DNA of 64,000 bases from Nicotiana tabacum (GCF_000715075.1 NC_134082.1:187601948-187665947); one strand, 5' to 3'; shown: positions 10,835 through 23,644, numbered from the stretch's first letter. Notes: a model not told the origin generated them from the letters alone. Numbers and translations are program-made.

Positions 10835-13800
10835 TCAAGTTGCTGCTACTGAATCTTCTCGAGATTCTCCAAAAACCTTGTTTAGAAGCATGGCTAATCG
10901 CACTCCACCTTGTGCTATTCGTTTCATCACTATTGGAAGTCTTGAATTGAAGTAATCATCTGTACAAGAAAGAAAGAAGAAAAAAAGGACAAAAAACGTC
11001 ACATAAAATTGCCTCTTTTTTTTTTTTTTGTGCTAATATATATTACTATAATTTATTTTCCAATTTTTTTGATACCTGATAAAGTTTCACCAGCTTCAAC
11101 ACCTTTGTATCCCCACTTGCAAGCTATATTAATGCTTTCCGTAGCAAACCTGGAAAATCACATCAAATATTATTTTCCCTTTTTCTTAGTTTTTCTGGAT
11201 GCATGTTTTTTTTTAAAGTTCTTTCTGAAATATCTTCTTCAGTAAGACAAGTGAAAAGGTACAGTTATTATTGAGGTGGTAAGTTTTACCGTCAAGAGGT
11301 GTGGTGGGATGATTGAGATTTTTTCGCCCTAATTCAAAAGTCTCAAGTCTTGAGTGATGAGATGGAAGAATCTTTTAGTAAGGAACATTTATCCCTCTTA
11401 ATAAGCCTAATCGGCTCAAATTTGGATTAATCAGCAGCTTACTGGCTTCTATTACCGAATGTTTGTAAACAAAAAAATGGTAAGTTTTGAAAATTAATAT
11501 TTGCTTATAACTAAGTTTCCCTAACTTGAATGTGAAATTTACCTTCTTAATGCTCAACTTTAAAAGAGAGAATTTCTAAGAACATATAGTACTAAATTCC
11601 ACCACTCATACTTGTCTTGCTTTTTGGGCAAGGTTCAGACAAGAGTACGGCATCTTAAGTCTAACCTTAGCATGCTCCAATGTCAAACCCGTTGGGCCAA
11701 CCTACCAAGTCCGAGCCCAACAAAGCTTGCACTAATTGGGCTTCATAAGAAGTGGACTAGCTCAAGAAGCCCATTCAAGTTGACATGGCCCAACTTACTC
11801 TCTTCTTATTATCTCAATCCACCAGTGAAGTGTATAAGGTTTCAATTCTATACCCCGAGAGCTAAATTTTCTATTTTATTTTATATTATATTATCAGGTT
11901 ATTAAAAGTACTACCCATAAAAAATGGAATCACAGCTTGAAAAAATAAAGCGAATAACCTTCTACACTAGATTAAATCGCATTAATCGTGTAAATATTCA
12001 TTTACACTATGACAAATTCAGTGTTTATTAATACTCCCCCATTTTTTTTACCATAATATTGTTATAAAATCTTTTAACGTTTTAAATAAACTTCTTTTTA
12101 TTATTCTATTTTTAAATTAAGAATTAAAGATTCATATCTGCGCTGTCTATACCTTTGGATTGCCAGCATACAGATTCAATCAGGTGTCATGGGCACGACT
12201 TAAAATGAAGTAACTACATTGAGACACTGACCCAAATAAAATTGGATCACACCAAGATTTTGGTGACTCCTTTTTATTAAAACAAAATGACATGGTATGC
12301 TAGAAGAAAGTAAGTTTCTTCTTTTTGGTTTATCATCTAGTTTCTGAAGCGTATTGGCTCGATTAATTTGGATTTGCGACGGATAAACCTACTAAAGAGA
12401 GTTAATCAATCCCTTGCCAAAGGTTTTCCATTCTTATTTTAGGGCACGAATTTCAAACCTTTAGTTAAAGGTGGAGGAATTCGGAACAACTTACCATTAG
12501 TAGAAAATAAGTTATTTGAGCGATAAACTGAAAAACAAAAAGGAGGAAGAACTCACTTGTTGACACAGGAAAAGAGATCGCCACATTCCCTCCAGGAAGC
12601 AAGATCATCGGACCAGATTCCCTGAGTATGTTCGTTAACCCCATCAATCTTACAAATAAAATTATTATTCTATGTGACAATTTTAATCTAAACAAAATTG
12701 CCAAAGGTCTTACGTCAGTGAAGTTTCCTTCAATGTCTTTTTCAAGGAGGTCTACATCCTTTGCGTAGTAGTCTTTTGCAGCGGTTAGAATGATCTCTCT
12801 ATCCCATACCTATACCATCAATTTCTATTTTTTTATATACAAATAATACAAGCCACTAATATTTTTTCTGATAATTACAGTATATAGATTTGTTTCTTAT
12901 CTTTTATCATAGCCGGATTTAAGCTTAACATAATGACTTTGGATCGTACAGATCTATACATGTACAAATTTATGTATAAATTAAATCGTATCCACAACCT
13001 GAACTCGCTAATTTTAAATCATGGATCTGACTCTACTCATATACATACTTACGTGGTGCAAGTTTGATTTGTGCCTAAACCAGCGTAAATCAATAGTATT
13101 TCCTCCTGCGTCACTTGTAAAGCCAACATGCAATGGCTGAAATCACCAAAACCACAAGGGAACAAGTTATTTTGTTTATTTTTGTAAAAAAAAATAAAAA
13201 AAAATCATAAGCTGCTATTAATTATGTAACGTTTAAATTGAAGCTTCCAACGCAAAAAAGAGTTGGTGCATACTTGATGAATATCTCCCATGAAATGTGA
13301 CAAGAATAACAAGGCCTCTGTCATATTATCTGTAATTATCAAACCCCAAAAGTTTAATTAAAACGAATCATAACTGAATCACCTCATACAATACGAGAAA
13401 ATGTCACCAAGCTCTTGAACATCAATCTCTATAGGTAAAATTATTTAATTTTAAGTTCTCTCGAGTTTCAGTTTTATTTACTGACAATATAAAAAATTTA
13501 CTATTTTGATTCTTACGTCGGCGATCCGAAGTTCCCTCTCGGTAATGAGAGAGCTGAGTGGTAAAATTCTGGATTGCACCAGCAACACACATATCCTTCA
13601 CTCCATGTTGATCGTGACAGTCCCCTTTTCACCATACAAAATAATACTATGAGTTCATTGCCCAAGTAATAATATTACAGGATCAAAATGTGAAAAAAGA
13701 GAAAAAGACATCACATTTTTTATATAAGCATTTAACTTACTATCATAGTCAAAGTTGCAAGCTTTATCAGGGGTATCAATGAAGTGTAGAGGACTTGACC

Positions 13801-14178
13801 ACCTATACTTATACCAATGCCGGACTTGGTCCGGCCACACGCAGAGTGCCGATAAGTCGCCGTTGACATATTCCGGCAACAACATCTTAACTGCATGAGC
13901 TGCCTCATCATTCAACAGGTCCTATTTTCACATGAAATAACTCTTCTTATTCAAAAAAAAAATATTCACATTAATAGAATTAAATTTACATGTGAGACTT
14001 AGGAGAATTAAAATTTTTGTCTTGCTTAATGAATATCAAGAAATTTTATATACGTGAATACCTGGGCGATCTGACAAGTCATCATATGACCCTCTTTGCT
14101 CCATGCTTTAACACCAGGTTGGGTGATAAAAGCAAGACAGAAAAAGAAAATACTGCATAATGATGTTAACCTCAACAT
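10835..14178 (-). CDS. BFN1: S1/P1-type nuclease, BFN1/ENDO1-like (301 aa, 9 exons)
   Basis: Exons: 14178-14062, 13921-13741, 13624-13517, 13329-13274, 13136-13053, 12809-12714, 12621-12557, 11149-11076, 10959-10835. All junctions are GT-AG and the joined frame is open, ending in TGA. A signal peptide (residues 1-25) leaves Trp26 as mature residue 1, as in fungal P1. The nine zinc ligands are all present: W26, H31, D70, H85, H147, D151, H157, H181, D185. The family degrades single-stranded DNA and RNA. The Arabidopsis homologue BFN1 acts in senescence and programmed cell death; that role is inferred here. Length matches BFN1 (about 305 aa). Intron 7 is long (11150-12556). A TATA-like site lies about 75 bp upstream. 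The ATG at 14178 fits the signal peptide better than the in-frame ATG at 14238. Confidence 0.95.
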
Positions 14179-14575
14179 CCTCAAAGAAGTTAAAATGGAT
14201 TTATAACTTGACATGTACCAGAAACAGAAATGTTCCACTAAGATGAGCTTGTTCTATATATACAAAATGTTGTTGTTATTGTGTACAAGCTAACGGTTCC
14301 TCCTATCTTAAGTAAATAGAAGTAGATTATTCATAAAAGCAACATAGAGCATATTCTAATGTTGCCTGCAGCATCTATCACATGTGGTGACTAGTTTTAC
14401 ATTTAAAGGTACATTTTATTACAGTTTTTTAAGTAATGTTGACTTATAAGGCATTTTAGGTAGGCTTCATTTCTTGACGTGAGGGAAACTCCAAGTTATG
14501 AAGGAAGTTGCATTTGCGTGGTCCCCTACTTGCGACTTTCTTCTGCAGTTTATCTTCATTACTTCGCTGTTATCT
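14179..14575. other. Intergenic region between tandem nuclease genes
   Basis: Only about 400 bp separate the stop of the ENDO4-like gene (14576) from the start of the BFN1-like gene (14178). It must contain both the terminator of the former and the core promoter of the latter. Confidence 0.7.
14254..14262 (-). promoter_or_regulatory. TATA-like box of the BFN1-like gene
   Basis: The minus strand reads TATATATAG about 75 bp upstream of the ATG at 14178, a normal position for a plant core promoter with a short leader. Confidence 0.55.
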
Positions 14576-17500
14576 TCATTGTGCAGCAAATGGTTGCTTA
14601 CTGAAAATTCGGTTGAGAACTTCGGCCAAGCGGATCCCACTTTGCGCTAACCTCTTCTCCACAACAGGAAGCCGAGAGAGGAAGTAATCGTCTAGGCAAC
14701 AAACAGACAATTGAAGATTAGTGAACTAACAGACATGGCATTATACTGAATATAGTCAATGTCAGCTAATTACTGTTACGGAAAGAATGTAACTGTACAT
14801 AGCTAGGCTTTCCATCATTCCATGTACATATGGATCAATACATTTATAGGTAGTTGATTTGTAGAGAATCAAGAAAATGGCCCTATCTACAGGCAAAGCA
14901 AGATCATTTAATAATAGTGAAGAGATAAGTACGACAACTACTAAAAATATACACATCAGTCTAATTATTATCAACCAGGGCAAAAAGGACTTCCCAACAT
15001 CACGTAACAGCATGTTCAAGAATTGGTTGATAATTGTCAATTTAAATTTCATTACAGCATCAAGAGCTCAATTATTACTTGGGTTTTCCCATAGTCAGAG
15101 CCACAAAGAAAAGGCTTTCTCTGATGACAGTCAGATTAAGAAGCAAAACTTGTTCATAAAGCAACTTCGTCTTTAACCTTTTACTGATCTACTTGGACGA
15201 TTAAGATTTAGAGGGTTTTCCAATATAATTTTGGATCTTTATGAATGTCAAGCATGTCATTCAAATAAACGTTGGAAAGTGAAAGAAGACCACAGAGAAT
15301 CAGTTTTTACCTCCTAAAGTGCTTCCTGGAGTTGCATTTCTGTAGGCAAATTTGCAGGCCAAACGGACACTCTCAGAAGCATACCTGTAAAAGCATGTTC
15401 CTCAAAGTAGTGCGCTGTTTTTATATATATGTATGCATGTACGTATGTATGCATGTACGTATGTATGCAAGGATCACACCCCTATAATGCGAGACTCGAT
15501 AATCCTTGAAGACAAGAACTCATAAATAAATACTTACAAAAAATTGTATCTCCACATTAGCATACTGGTGCAAGATGACAAATGTAATTGATGTGGATAT
15601 ATTGATAGAATTCTTCAATGCCTTACATGAGTAAGGTCTAGAGGTTTTGCTTTTTGTAATGCACATACCAACACACCTACTTGGTGCCACTTTTTTAATA
15701 ATGTTTGCCTTACATTAACTAACAGCTTTTACATCGCATATGAGATTCTCCACGCAAAAAATAAAAAACATCTAGCTCTGATCTGACCATATATTGAGCA
15801 AAGTCAAAGATCAGAACACCGTAATCCACAAAGAAAAGAGGGCGGGAGAATGGGATGCAGGTTCTAACGGACCAAAAGGAAAAGAAAAAGAATAAACTTA
15901 CGGGTCAGGACAGACCATCTTCTTGCAATTTTCCCAAGATGGAACATCATCGGACCATTCATCCTATTTCCAGTTACAAATACATAAATTACAAGTGATG
16001 ACGGGAATAAAGAGAATAGAAGACAGGATCAAAAATTAAACCGTCTCTTTTCTTTTGACAAGCATCAAGAACACAATGTCTTCTCCAGGTCCTGAGAAGC
16101 TAGTGAAAAGAGACATACTCAAACTGCTAAATTTTGAGCTTAACAAGTTCGAGAGTTAGTGTTTTCTATACATTCAAAACGAAAGGAATATTGCATGAAC
16201 TTGAATAGGCATGGTAGAGATCTCAATTACATGCTGTTGAGGAACTTCCAGTCACCGAAGCAACTCTCCTTAGAGATAGTGGTTGAACGTCCTTATAACC
16301 TTTTGAACATCCATTTTGTAAACATTCATCTTATTTCTTGAAAACTATCTCCATTTACATACATATTGCAGAAAGATTTTCCAGATAAGCTAGGGAACAC
16401 AATATATTACATATTGCTGGATCAGAAAGTGGAATCCATGTGAAGTAGATTTTGACTACGACTTCAGAGACTCGGTTTATGCTGAAAGGATAGTAATATT
16501 TTCTTTAAGAGAATAAAACAGAGTGTGAGACTCTTTTCAATGAGCACTGTGGCACTGGGATGATGAAATCCTCCCACAATTCATGCACAATATAACAATT
16601 CCCAACTTCACCTTTAGAAATGTAATGGTCATATCTCTACCGAACAGATATTTAATACTTTGCATGAAGACTCAACAAAAACTTACAGTGATGTTTCTCA
16701 GAAGAGCTTGTATCATTAACGTGAGGTCAGACTTGTAGTATGTCTTCAATGCAGATTCAATAATCATGGTATCCCATACCTGAATGAAGTAAACAAGAAG
16801 TTACAGTGACTGTTTCAAAATAGATATCTAATTTGTGCACGGTTCACATAAATAGTTTAAGTTTCAAGATACACCTCTTCTCTTATGCTCATACGGATTA
16901 AGATGCATATACTACTTATCTAGTATCATTTGACAGTTAAAATCTAAGAAGAGGCAAACATGCTCAGAACTTGCCTTTTGTTTTCAGAGTAGAGAAAAGT
17001 GAATAAGTAATTCGAGAGGTTGAAAGAAGGTACGATCTATATATATTTCAAACAAAAGGGAAGTAACACGAAGTGAAGAAATCCGCTCGAAGATGTTACA
17101 CCTCAACAATTTTACTCAGTGACCCAAAAAAATGAGATCAGAATGAATTGATACTCGAAAGAAACTCACGACCTACATGATGCAAATTAGTCTTCCTCCT
17201 GTACCAACGGACTATTATAGTGTTTCCACCAACATCTCCAGTGAAACCAACATGTAGAGGCTGCACACAGAAAAGATAATAAGACAAAACTAAGTTTAGC
17301 TTTCAGGACTTTTTTTTATCACCACTCAAATTTGGACGCAAGTTAAAGAAACATCAAATATATGCTGTACAAGCTTAGGATTTGGTGAAATTTGCCTCAC
17401 GGTCATAATCTTTTTAATCAGTAATCCTGTCTCTCGATCATAATCAAGACATCAGCACGATAGGAGGTAAACAAACAACTGGTTTATGAAAAGAAAAATA

Positions 17501-19744
17501 ATAATGGCATATCTAATGGTTCAATTCCATGTACCGTGGATAACTTCTTCATCAGTTATGCGGGATATTTCTACACCAGAGGTATAGCAGTATGGACATT
17601 GTTATTTAAGACTAAACGAAACTTTCATTTAGCAAGTTTTTAAAACTAAAAGAAACTTATCTAAGTAGTTCCAAACGTTTATATGCAGACTCATACATTT
17701 ATGTTTATTTACAGTAACATACACCAAGGTTCCAGGAAAAGTGAGCTGACCTGATGTACATCACCAACAAAATGAGACAAGAACATAAGCGCTTCAGTCA
17801 AGTTGTCTGTCACAAAAACCAATTAGTTCCAGTCCAAAATGCATCAGTAACACCCGCGGGGGGGGGGGGGGGTCTTCCTCACATTTTTCTGAATTCAAAT
17901 CATAGTATCCCTGTGAAAGTTGCATTGAATAGTTGTATATTGCTCCTGTAACACACCTGTCCTTATGTCTATGCCCGTCATGGCAGTCTCCTATCAGAAA
18001 GTAGGTAAAAGATAAGTTGCTAGACCAAAGGTTATTAACAGCTCAAAGCTAAGATATAAAAGCGCGGCATTAAAAGTTTATCTTCATAAGTCATATCAGG
18101 GTTCATCGTTATAACAGAAAAAATGTCAACAACGAAACGCTGGATCCAGTTGAGGTACATTGACTTCAGTGCACCAAATAATAATAGGAAATGCAGACAC
18201 GACTTATAAAACTTTTACTGTACCTCTCTTTTCAATTGATTTCTAGGGATAAAGTCTTGATACCAAAGATGAATAGCTAAACATAACCAAAAAATTAACA
18301 AATATTTATATAGTACAATTATATGCAGTGTCACTTACGGCAATATTTGTAATTGCACAAGAAATCAGGGGTATCTACATAATGTAATGGAGAACTCCAG
18401 CGGTAGTACGGGTAGTGGTGCTTAACCTCATCGGCCCAGGAGCAGACAGCTGCAAGATCACCTTCAGTTTGATCTGGTAGTAACTCTCTGACTGCAGCCA
18501 AAGCATCTTCTGTAAGATATTCCTGAAAGGCCCAAGATTCACATTAACTCCCAATAAAAGAGCTTGCTCGACCAAACTTTTTGGAAAAAATAAAAAATAA
18601 AAAAAATTGGCGATCCTTTTCCATATGCTTTCTTCCTTGACAATCTAAACACTAAACTTAAAGAAAAATACTAAAGACTTTATTCTATTTGAAGTGCAGT
18701 GTCAAATTTTCGATTAAATCAAGTCAATATAATATATGCTTCAACCAAGCAAGTTTATATGAATGTCTAACAAGAACCTTCATCCAGTACCTGATCACTT
18801 GAAGCACACAAAGACTATCTATTTTAGAACATCAACAAAACTGAATTAAAAAGAGGGTAAATATGAAAAGGCAAAAACCAAATGGAAGCCCCGAATTCTC
18901 TGATATAGACACTACTTCCTAGAAATAGCACATTTGATACATGGGAATATTATGTTGAAAAGAGATCTACATTAGAAAAGATCCTTCTGGGTTGAAAATT
19001 TGATTGTAACCTGGGAAATTACATTCTATGTCACTAGATAATTGCCAGATCAAGTAACCTCCAAATCAGATGATTCTAGCAAAAACTATGTAGCAGTACC
19101 ATGAGCTTCCTAAATAGTACGTCAGAGTTTCTATCATTAACAATATAGTCCCAATTTCCATTTTTATTTCTTAAGCACCCTAGTTCAGTTTGTTAAGATG
19201 GTAATTTCAATAATATTCTGCTGTTCCAGATTACTACTACACTGTTCATATTCAGTAGTAGTCACAATTATAAAGCATTGATGAACGAATGAAAAACGAT
19301 CTTTTTCTCTCTATTTTCCTATTTCCTTCTCTTTCATTTCCTTACAAACTATTATCTGCAGCAATGGATGCACACCCATAAAACCCCTCAAAAGACTCAA
19401 CTTGTTCAGGCAAATGCCAAATGCAAAATCAAATAACTAGTCAACACAAGATCCTGCAAGTAAGTACATAAAGATTCAACCTTTATGAATAAATCCATAA
19501 AAAATTAACAAAAATTAAACACCCCTTTTATCCAAACACTAAATCTCTTCAAGAATTGGCTCAAAAAGTACATAACAGAAAGAAAAAAATGGCCAGCAAA
19601 AAAGTTTAAAAAGAAAAAAACTTCAGTTACCTCAGCAATTTTGCAGATAACATAGTGTCCTTCTTTTCCCCAACCAAGAATCTTTGGAACCATCATTAGT
19701 ACAACAGTTACTCTTACAACCCATCTTAACTCAAACCCACCCAT
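14576..19744 (-). CDS. ENDO4: S1/P1-type nuclease, ENDO4-like (296 aa, 9 exons)
   Basis: Exons: 19744-19631, 18522-18339, 17990-17883, 17806-17751, 17260-17177, 16779-16687, 15963-15902, 15384-15311, 14691-14576. All junctions are GT-AG and the joined frame is open to TGA. Signal peptide about 1-24, then mature Trp25. Zinc ligands W25, H30, D69, H85, H147, D151, H157, H181 and D185 are present. Strings such as RDCHDGHRHKDRCVTGAIYN and WYRRKTNLHHVWD place it nearer Arabidopsis ENDO4/5 than BFN1. Intron positions and phases match the downstream BFN1-like gene one for one, so the pair arose by tandem duplication. Near the C-terminus it has LAQSGIRLAEVL where the family usually has LAQGG. The exact orthologue is less certain than the family. 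Confidence 0.93.
15425..15470. repeat. Short tandem repeat in intron 8 of the ENDO4-like gene
   Basis: About three near-copies of GTATGCATGTACGTAT, built from alternating purine-pyrimidine steps. It sits roughly 40-85 bp upstream (in gene sense) of the 3' splice site at 15385. Confidence 0.8.
17858..17872 (+). repeat. Poly-G run next to an intron donor of the ENDO4-like gene
   Basis: Fifteen G on the plus strand, so fifteen C in the transcript, starting about ten bases into intron 3, whose donor GT is at 17882-17881. The exact length may be a sequencing estimate. Confidence 0.85.
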
Positions 19745-20721
19745 CTCTTCCGATCAAATTGCACAATCTGTAATAAAATAAAAAAGGAAATGTTTCTGTG
19801 TAGTTTAAAGTACATATACAGGATTAAAAAGAACAAAACAAATAAATAAAAGGAAAAAAAGATAGTACCAGTTGCTAGAGAGAGTTATTGGAGCTTCAAG
19901 AATCAAGAATGACACGATTTTAAGGTGGAGTAAACCCTAGGAATGGTATTGAACTGAGTAGTTGAACTAAGTGATGTACTATATTCACAAAATAAGTTGA
20001 GTTAAGAAACGCGGTAGTTTCAAACTTATATTTAAATAATAGTAAGATAATTTGATTGGGTAATCAATTTCAGAAAACCAAGTTTAAGATAAGATTGTCC
20101 AATTGTCTAAAGCATATTCAATAATTGAGTTTTTGCAATACTCTCTACGTGTCATTCTGGCCCCCACACTTTATAATTGTTTTTATTTTCCTTTCTTGAG
20201 AACTCTCATCACTAGTGTTAAGTACTAGGAGTATATTAAATGGAAGAAAAAGAAGTTTTAATTTTTCTAAGACGTGAAAAGGAAGTTCTACCGATGATCA
20301 AATTCAAAGCTTTATTACTTGTCAAAAGGAATATAAAAGAAAATATGATTAAGTACACTAAACATGACTCTATAATTGTTTTTTTAGCGACAACTTTTTT
20401 TCTTTTGTCGAAGATAATTTATTATGCTTTTTTAATTTTTATTTTATCAAACTCCCTTAAATCTTTTGAGTAGTATTCAACATTTATTCGAATTTACTTA
20501 GTTTGTGAAAATTTGGAGGACTTTTATACAATTAAATTAAACTGAGTTAAAACAAGTAACTCACCATATAAACAACGCATTGATGGGATCAAACATAGCT
20601 GAGTTCAAACTGTTACATTACTTATTACTAGCATAAAACATAAGAATTGAACTTGTACTAATTGGATAGCCATATTGGCTGGCTTCCTTTCTTTTACTAT
20701 GTGATTAATAAGAGAAAAAGA
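19745..20721. other. Promoter region of the ENDO4-like gene and 3' flank of the Root_cap gene
   Basis: No gene seen. AT-rich DNA between the ATG at 19744 and the stop of the next gene at 20722. The plus-strand open frame at 20240-20473 is low-complexity and unlike any family I know. Confidence 0.6.
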
Positions 20722-21907
20722 TCATTTCTTGCACACAATTCCTTTTCCACCATCAATACCTCTACCAGTACAATCCAGAGAGCCATAGTCCATTAATGCC
20801 AAATCTCTCTCAGCAAACATTTTTCCAGGAGTGAAAACACAAGAGTTGCAGTCAGTTGATAGAAGTGAGCTAGTCTTGTACTTGTCATCACCACCAACAA
20901 CCGCCATATCGACCCCTGGCTTGGCTGGATTCTTGAAACTTGGCTGGTAAGTCCTGCCAAGAATGCCTTCAACATTTGGAGACAAACCAAAGAACCTGAA
21001 TTGCACTTCTAAGTGAGCAAAGCTATCATTTTTAGGAATTTGATAACCATGTATCGCGTCGTCTTTTTCTGTAACAGGAACAACATTGGCTGAGATTTCC
21101 ACTATTTCCTGAATTGTAACTCTTACACTATTTGTTCCTGAGGTCCTTTCAAGTTCAAGATTTTCATCAGGTGAATTCCATGCCGATGAATAGCCTATTG
21201 GAACATTAAAACTCATCCCATCATATGTGAATTTTAAGTGATCAGCTTCTTGATCCCAATTTTCTGCCTTTGTGGCTTCTAGAGTGAAGTTATGGAAGCC
21301 AAATATGAGGCCTAAAGCTTGGATCCATGTGAAATCTCGTGTTCTGCCAGCAGGACGAAGGCCAATGAAACGAGCATTTATTTGAAGATTGACATCTGAA
21401 ATTAGGCTGAAATGCTCATCTTTTTTGCCATGGAAATAGAAAACAATCCCATCTCCACCTATGAAACGAGGATCGTAACAAGCTGCACCAGGACCATCAC
21501 AATTTGGTCTTCGTTCTGTAAATACAAATGAACATTCATTAGCTTATACTATAATGTAATTATATTACTACTTCTGCAACCAAAGAAGGCCAAAAATTGC
21601 TAAGCTTCTCAAATTTAGCTTGACATTAGTAACAATTCTTAAGAATGAGTTGAAAATTCTTACTTCTACATACTGCTTCACATTTTGGAGAGTAACAATC
21701 AAGAAAACATTCTTTAGCATAGGGATCTTTTGGGCGAATTTCTGGGCATTCAGAGGGGCAAGTTATGTACTTGAGATAGCATTTGCGGTAACGTTTATAG
21801 CACGTGACTCGCTGAGGTTTAACATAAGCTGCTTGAGTTTCTATCATCATAATAGTATTAAGCAATAACAGAAGGATAGCTGCAAATTGAAAGAAAAATG
21901 GTTTCAT
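20722..21907 (-). CDS. Root_cap-family secreted protein (345 aa, 2 exons)
   Basis: Exon 1 is 21907-21664 and exon 2 is 21515-20722, with GT-AG borders and an open joined frame. Residues 1 to about 26 are a signal peptide. A Cys-rich segment follows (CYKRYRKCYLKYITCPSECP to CEAVCR, continuing over the splice to NCDGPGAACYDPRF). A Root_cap domain (Pfam PF06830 type) comes next. It opens with FIGGDGIVFYFHGKKDEHF and contains LISDVNLQINARFIGLRPAG, DFTWIQALGLIFG, IHGYQIPKNDSFAHLE and LGRTYQPSF. Arabidopsis relatives are often labelled LEA-related or root-cap proteins. Their biochemical role is not established; secretion to the cell wall is inferred from the signal peptide and paired Cys. It is on the same strand as the nuclease genes, with its own promoter. 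Confidence 0.92.
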
Positions 21908-21985
21908 TTTTGATACTTTTAGTTTGAGGCAGAGGATGAGAAGAGAAGTGAGTGATGCAAGGAATTATGCCTCATCTAGTGCTTC

Positions 21986-21992
21986 TTATATA
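21986..21992 (-). promoter_or_regulatory. TATA box of the Root_cap-family gene
   Basis: The minus strand reads CTATATAAGAAG about 80 bp upstream of the ATG at 21907. Confidence 0.65.
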
Positions 21993-22529
21993 GTGTAATT
22001 TGACTAGAGAGATGATACTACATTTGGAGACTTGTTATCTTCTTCTCTAGGTGCAATTTGCACAAAAGTGGAGAATGAACAAACCTGCTAAAATTTCAGT
22101 AATGTCAACTTTATTGAAGACTTTTCCTTTGCCATCCAACAGTGTTAAATGGCCAAACTAAAATAAATTGCATGGTATGCATCCTTAATATTAAAGCAGC
22201 ACACTACGACTTTTCCTGGTTGGAAAATATAGTCACTCTCAAAATAATAGCCGAAAAAGTGTGTAATATTTGTATATTTTTTGTATATATATACATTATG
22301 TATGTTATATACAAAAATTATACAAATTTGATACTCTTTTCCGGCTATCGAATGTAAATAGTTTCTGGCGCGGGTTAAATGTGATAATACCCCTTTCTTG
22401 TTTGGGGCGGAGGACATTGTGAGAGAGAAAAGTGGGGATTTGCATCTACACCCGCTTTTTGGGTCACGTTTTAACTTATAACCGCTTTGCAAAAAAAATT
22501 GCAAGCATACCCACTTTTCGCGTAAACTT

Positions 22530-22985
22530 CGGGCATACAGGCAGCAATCACACAAACTTCAGCATTCTAGTAGACGGGCCTGAAGCAGTTTGTAATTGCT
22601 AAACTTAAGCATTTTACTAGCTGAAGTTTTGTTCTCTATTTGTTGAACTTCAGCATTTTACTAGCTGAAGTTTTGTTCTCTTCAGCATTTTAGCTGAGGT
22701 TTTTGCCTGAAGTAGCAAAGGCAATCACGCAAACTTCAGCATTCTAGTAGACGGGTCTGAAGTAGCAAAAATTATTGAACCAAGTGTTGGCTGAAGTTTT
22801 TGTTTGTAATTGCTTAACTTAAGAATTCTACTAGCTGAAGTTTTGTTCTCTATTTGTTGAATTTCATCATGTTTTAGCTGAAGTTTTGTTCTATATTTGC
22901 TGAACTTTAGCATGTTCTAGCTGAAACTTTGTTATGTTTGTGATGAACTTCAGGGCAACTTCAGGGCTGAAGTTTGTCTTGTATT
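22530..22985. repeat. CTGAAGTTTTG minisatellite-like cluster
   Basis: Repeated strings such as CTAGCTGAAGTTTTGTTCTC, AACTTCAGCATTTTA and TTCTAGTAGACGGG recur with irregular spacing of roughly 50-60 bp, in direct and inverted sense. The block ends where the DELLA-like frame begins. It looks like the subterminal repeats of a non-autonomous element. Confidence 0.75.
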
Positions 22986-23375
22986 GAAGATGGAATTTCT
23001 CATCTTTCTATTGATACAGTTCATAAAAATCTTTCTGATCTTTCTGATTGGGTATAAAGCATGTTATCTGAGCTCAACAACACTTCAGTTCCCTCTAATT
23101 TCGACATGATTGGTAGTATTGGAGAAAAATATTTATGTGTATCCCCAGGTAGTGGTGCATCTTCTAGTAGTATTACTATCAATGAGCAAAACAAAATTAT
23201 TCCCGATGACAATTTGAGAGCAATTCCAGGTGGAGCTGTGTTTGCAACAGAGAGTAATAAAAGACAGAGATCTTGTGTTCCACTAACAGCAGATGCAACA
23301 AGGCCAGTTGTACTTGTAGATTCACAAGAAACTGGTGTTCGCCTTGTGCACACATTAATAGCGTGTGAGGAGGAA
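22986..23375 (+). pseudogene. Captured DELLA (GAI/RGA-type GRAS) gene fragment
   Basis: One plus-strand frame from 22986 reads as the middle of a solanaceous DELLA protein. It begins DGISHLSIDTVHKNLSD and then WV. After a TAA at 23055-23057 it continues SMLSELN, a Ser-rich linker, [13 protein letters not shown] and ESNKRQRS. It ends with [19 protein letters not shown], the entry to the GRAS domain. DELLA proteins repress gibberellin responses. The DELLA motif itself and almost the whole GRAS domain are missing. After TLIACEE the sequence leaves the family and enters trinucleotide repeats. The fragment covers roughly 130 codons and cannot make a DELLA protein. It was most likely copied from a host gene by a transposon. 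Confidence 0.85.
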
Positions 23376-23410
23376 GGCAATCGCTCTTTCGACGGACTCG
23401 GTCCAATGAC

Positions 23411-23644
<234 letters not shown>

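Noticed and set aside
14762..15052. 96-aa minus-strand frame
   Set aside because: Lies in intron 8 of the ENDO4-like gene and has no family similarity.
18375..18575. 66-aa minus-strand frame over the ENDO4-like gene
   Set aside because: It overlaps exon 2 in a different reading frame; the real frame is the nuclease exon 18522-18339.
20240..20473. 77-aa plus-strand gene between the Root_cap and ENDO4-like genes
   Set aside because: AT-rich low-complexity frame lacking family resemblance or exon signals.
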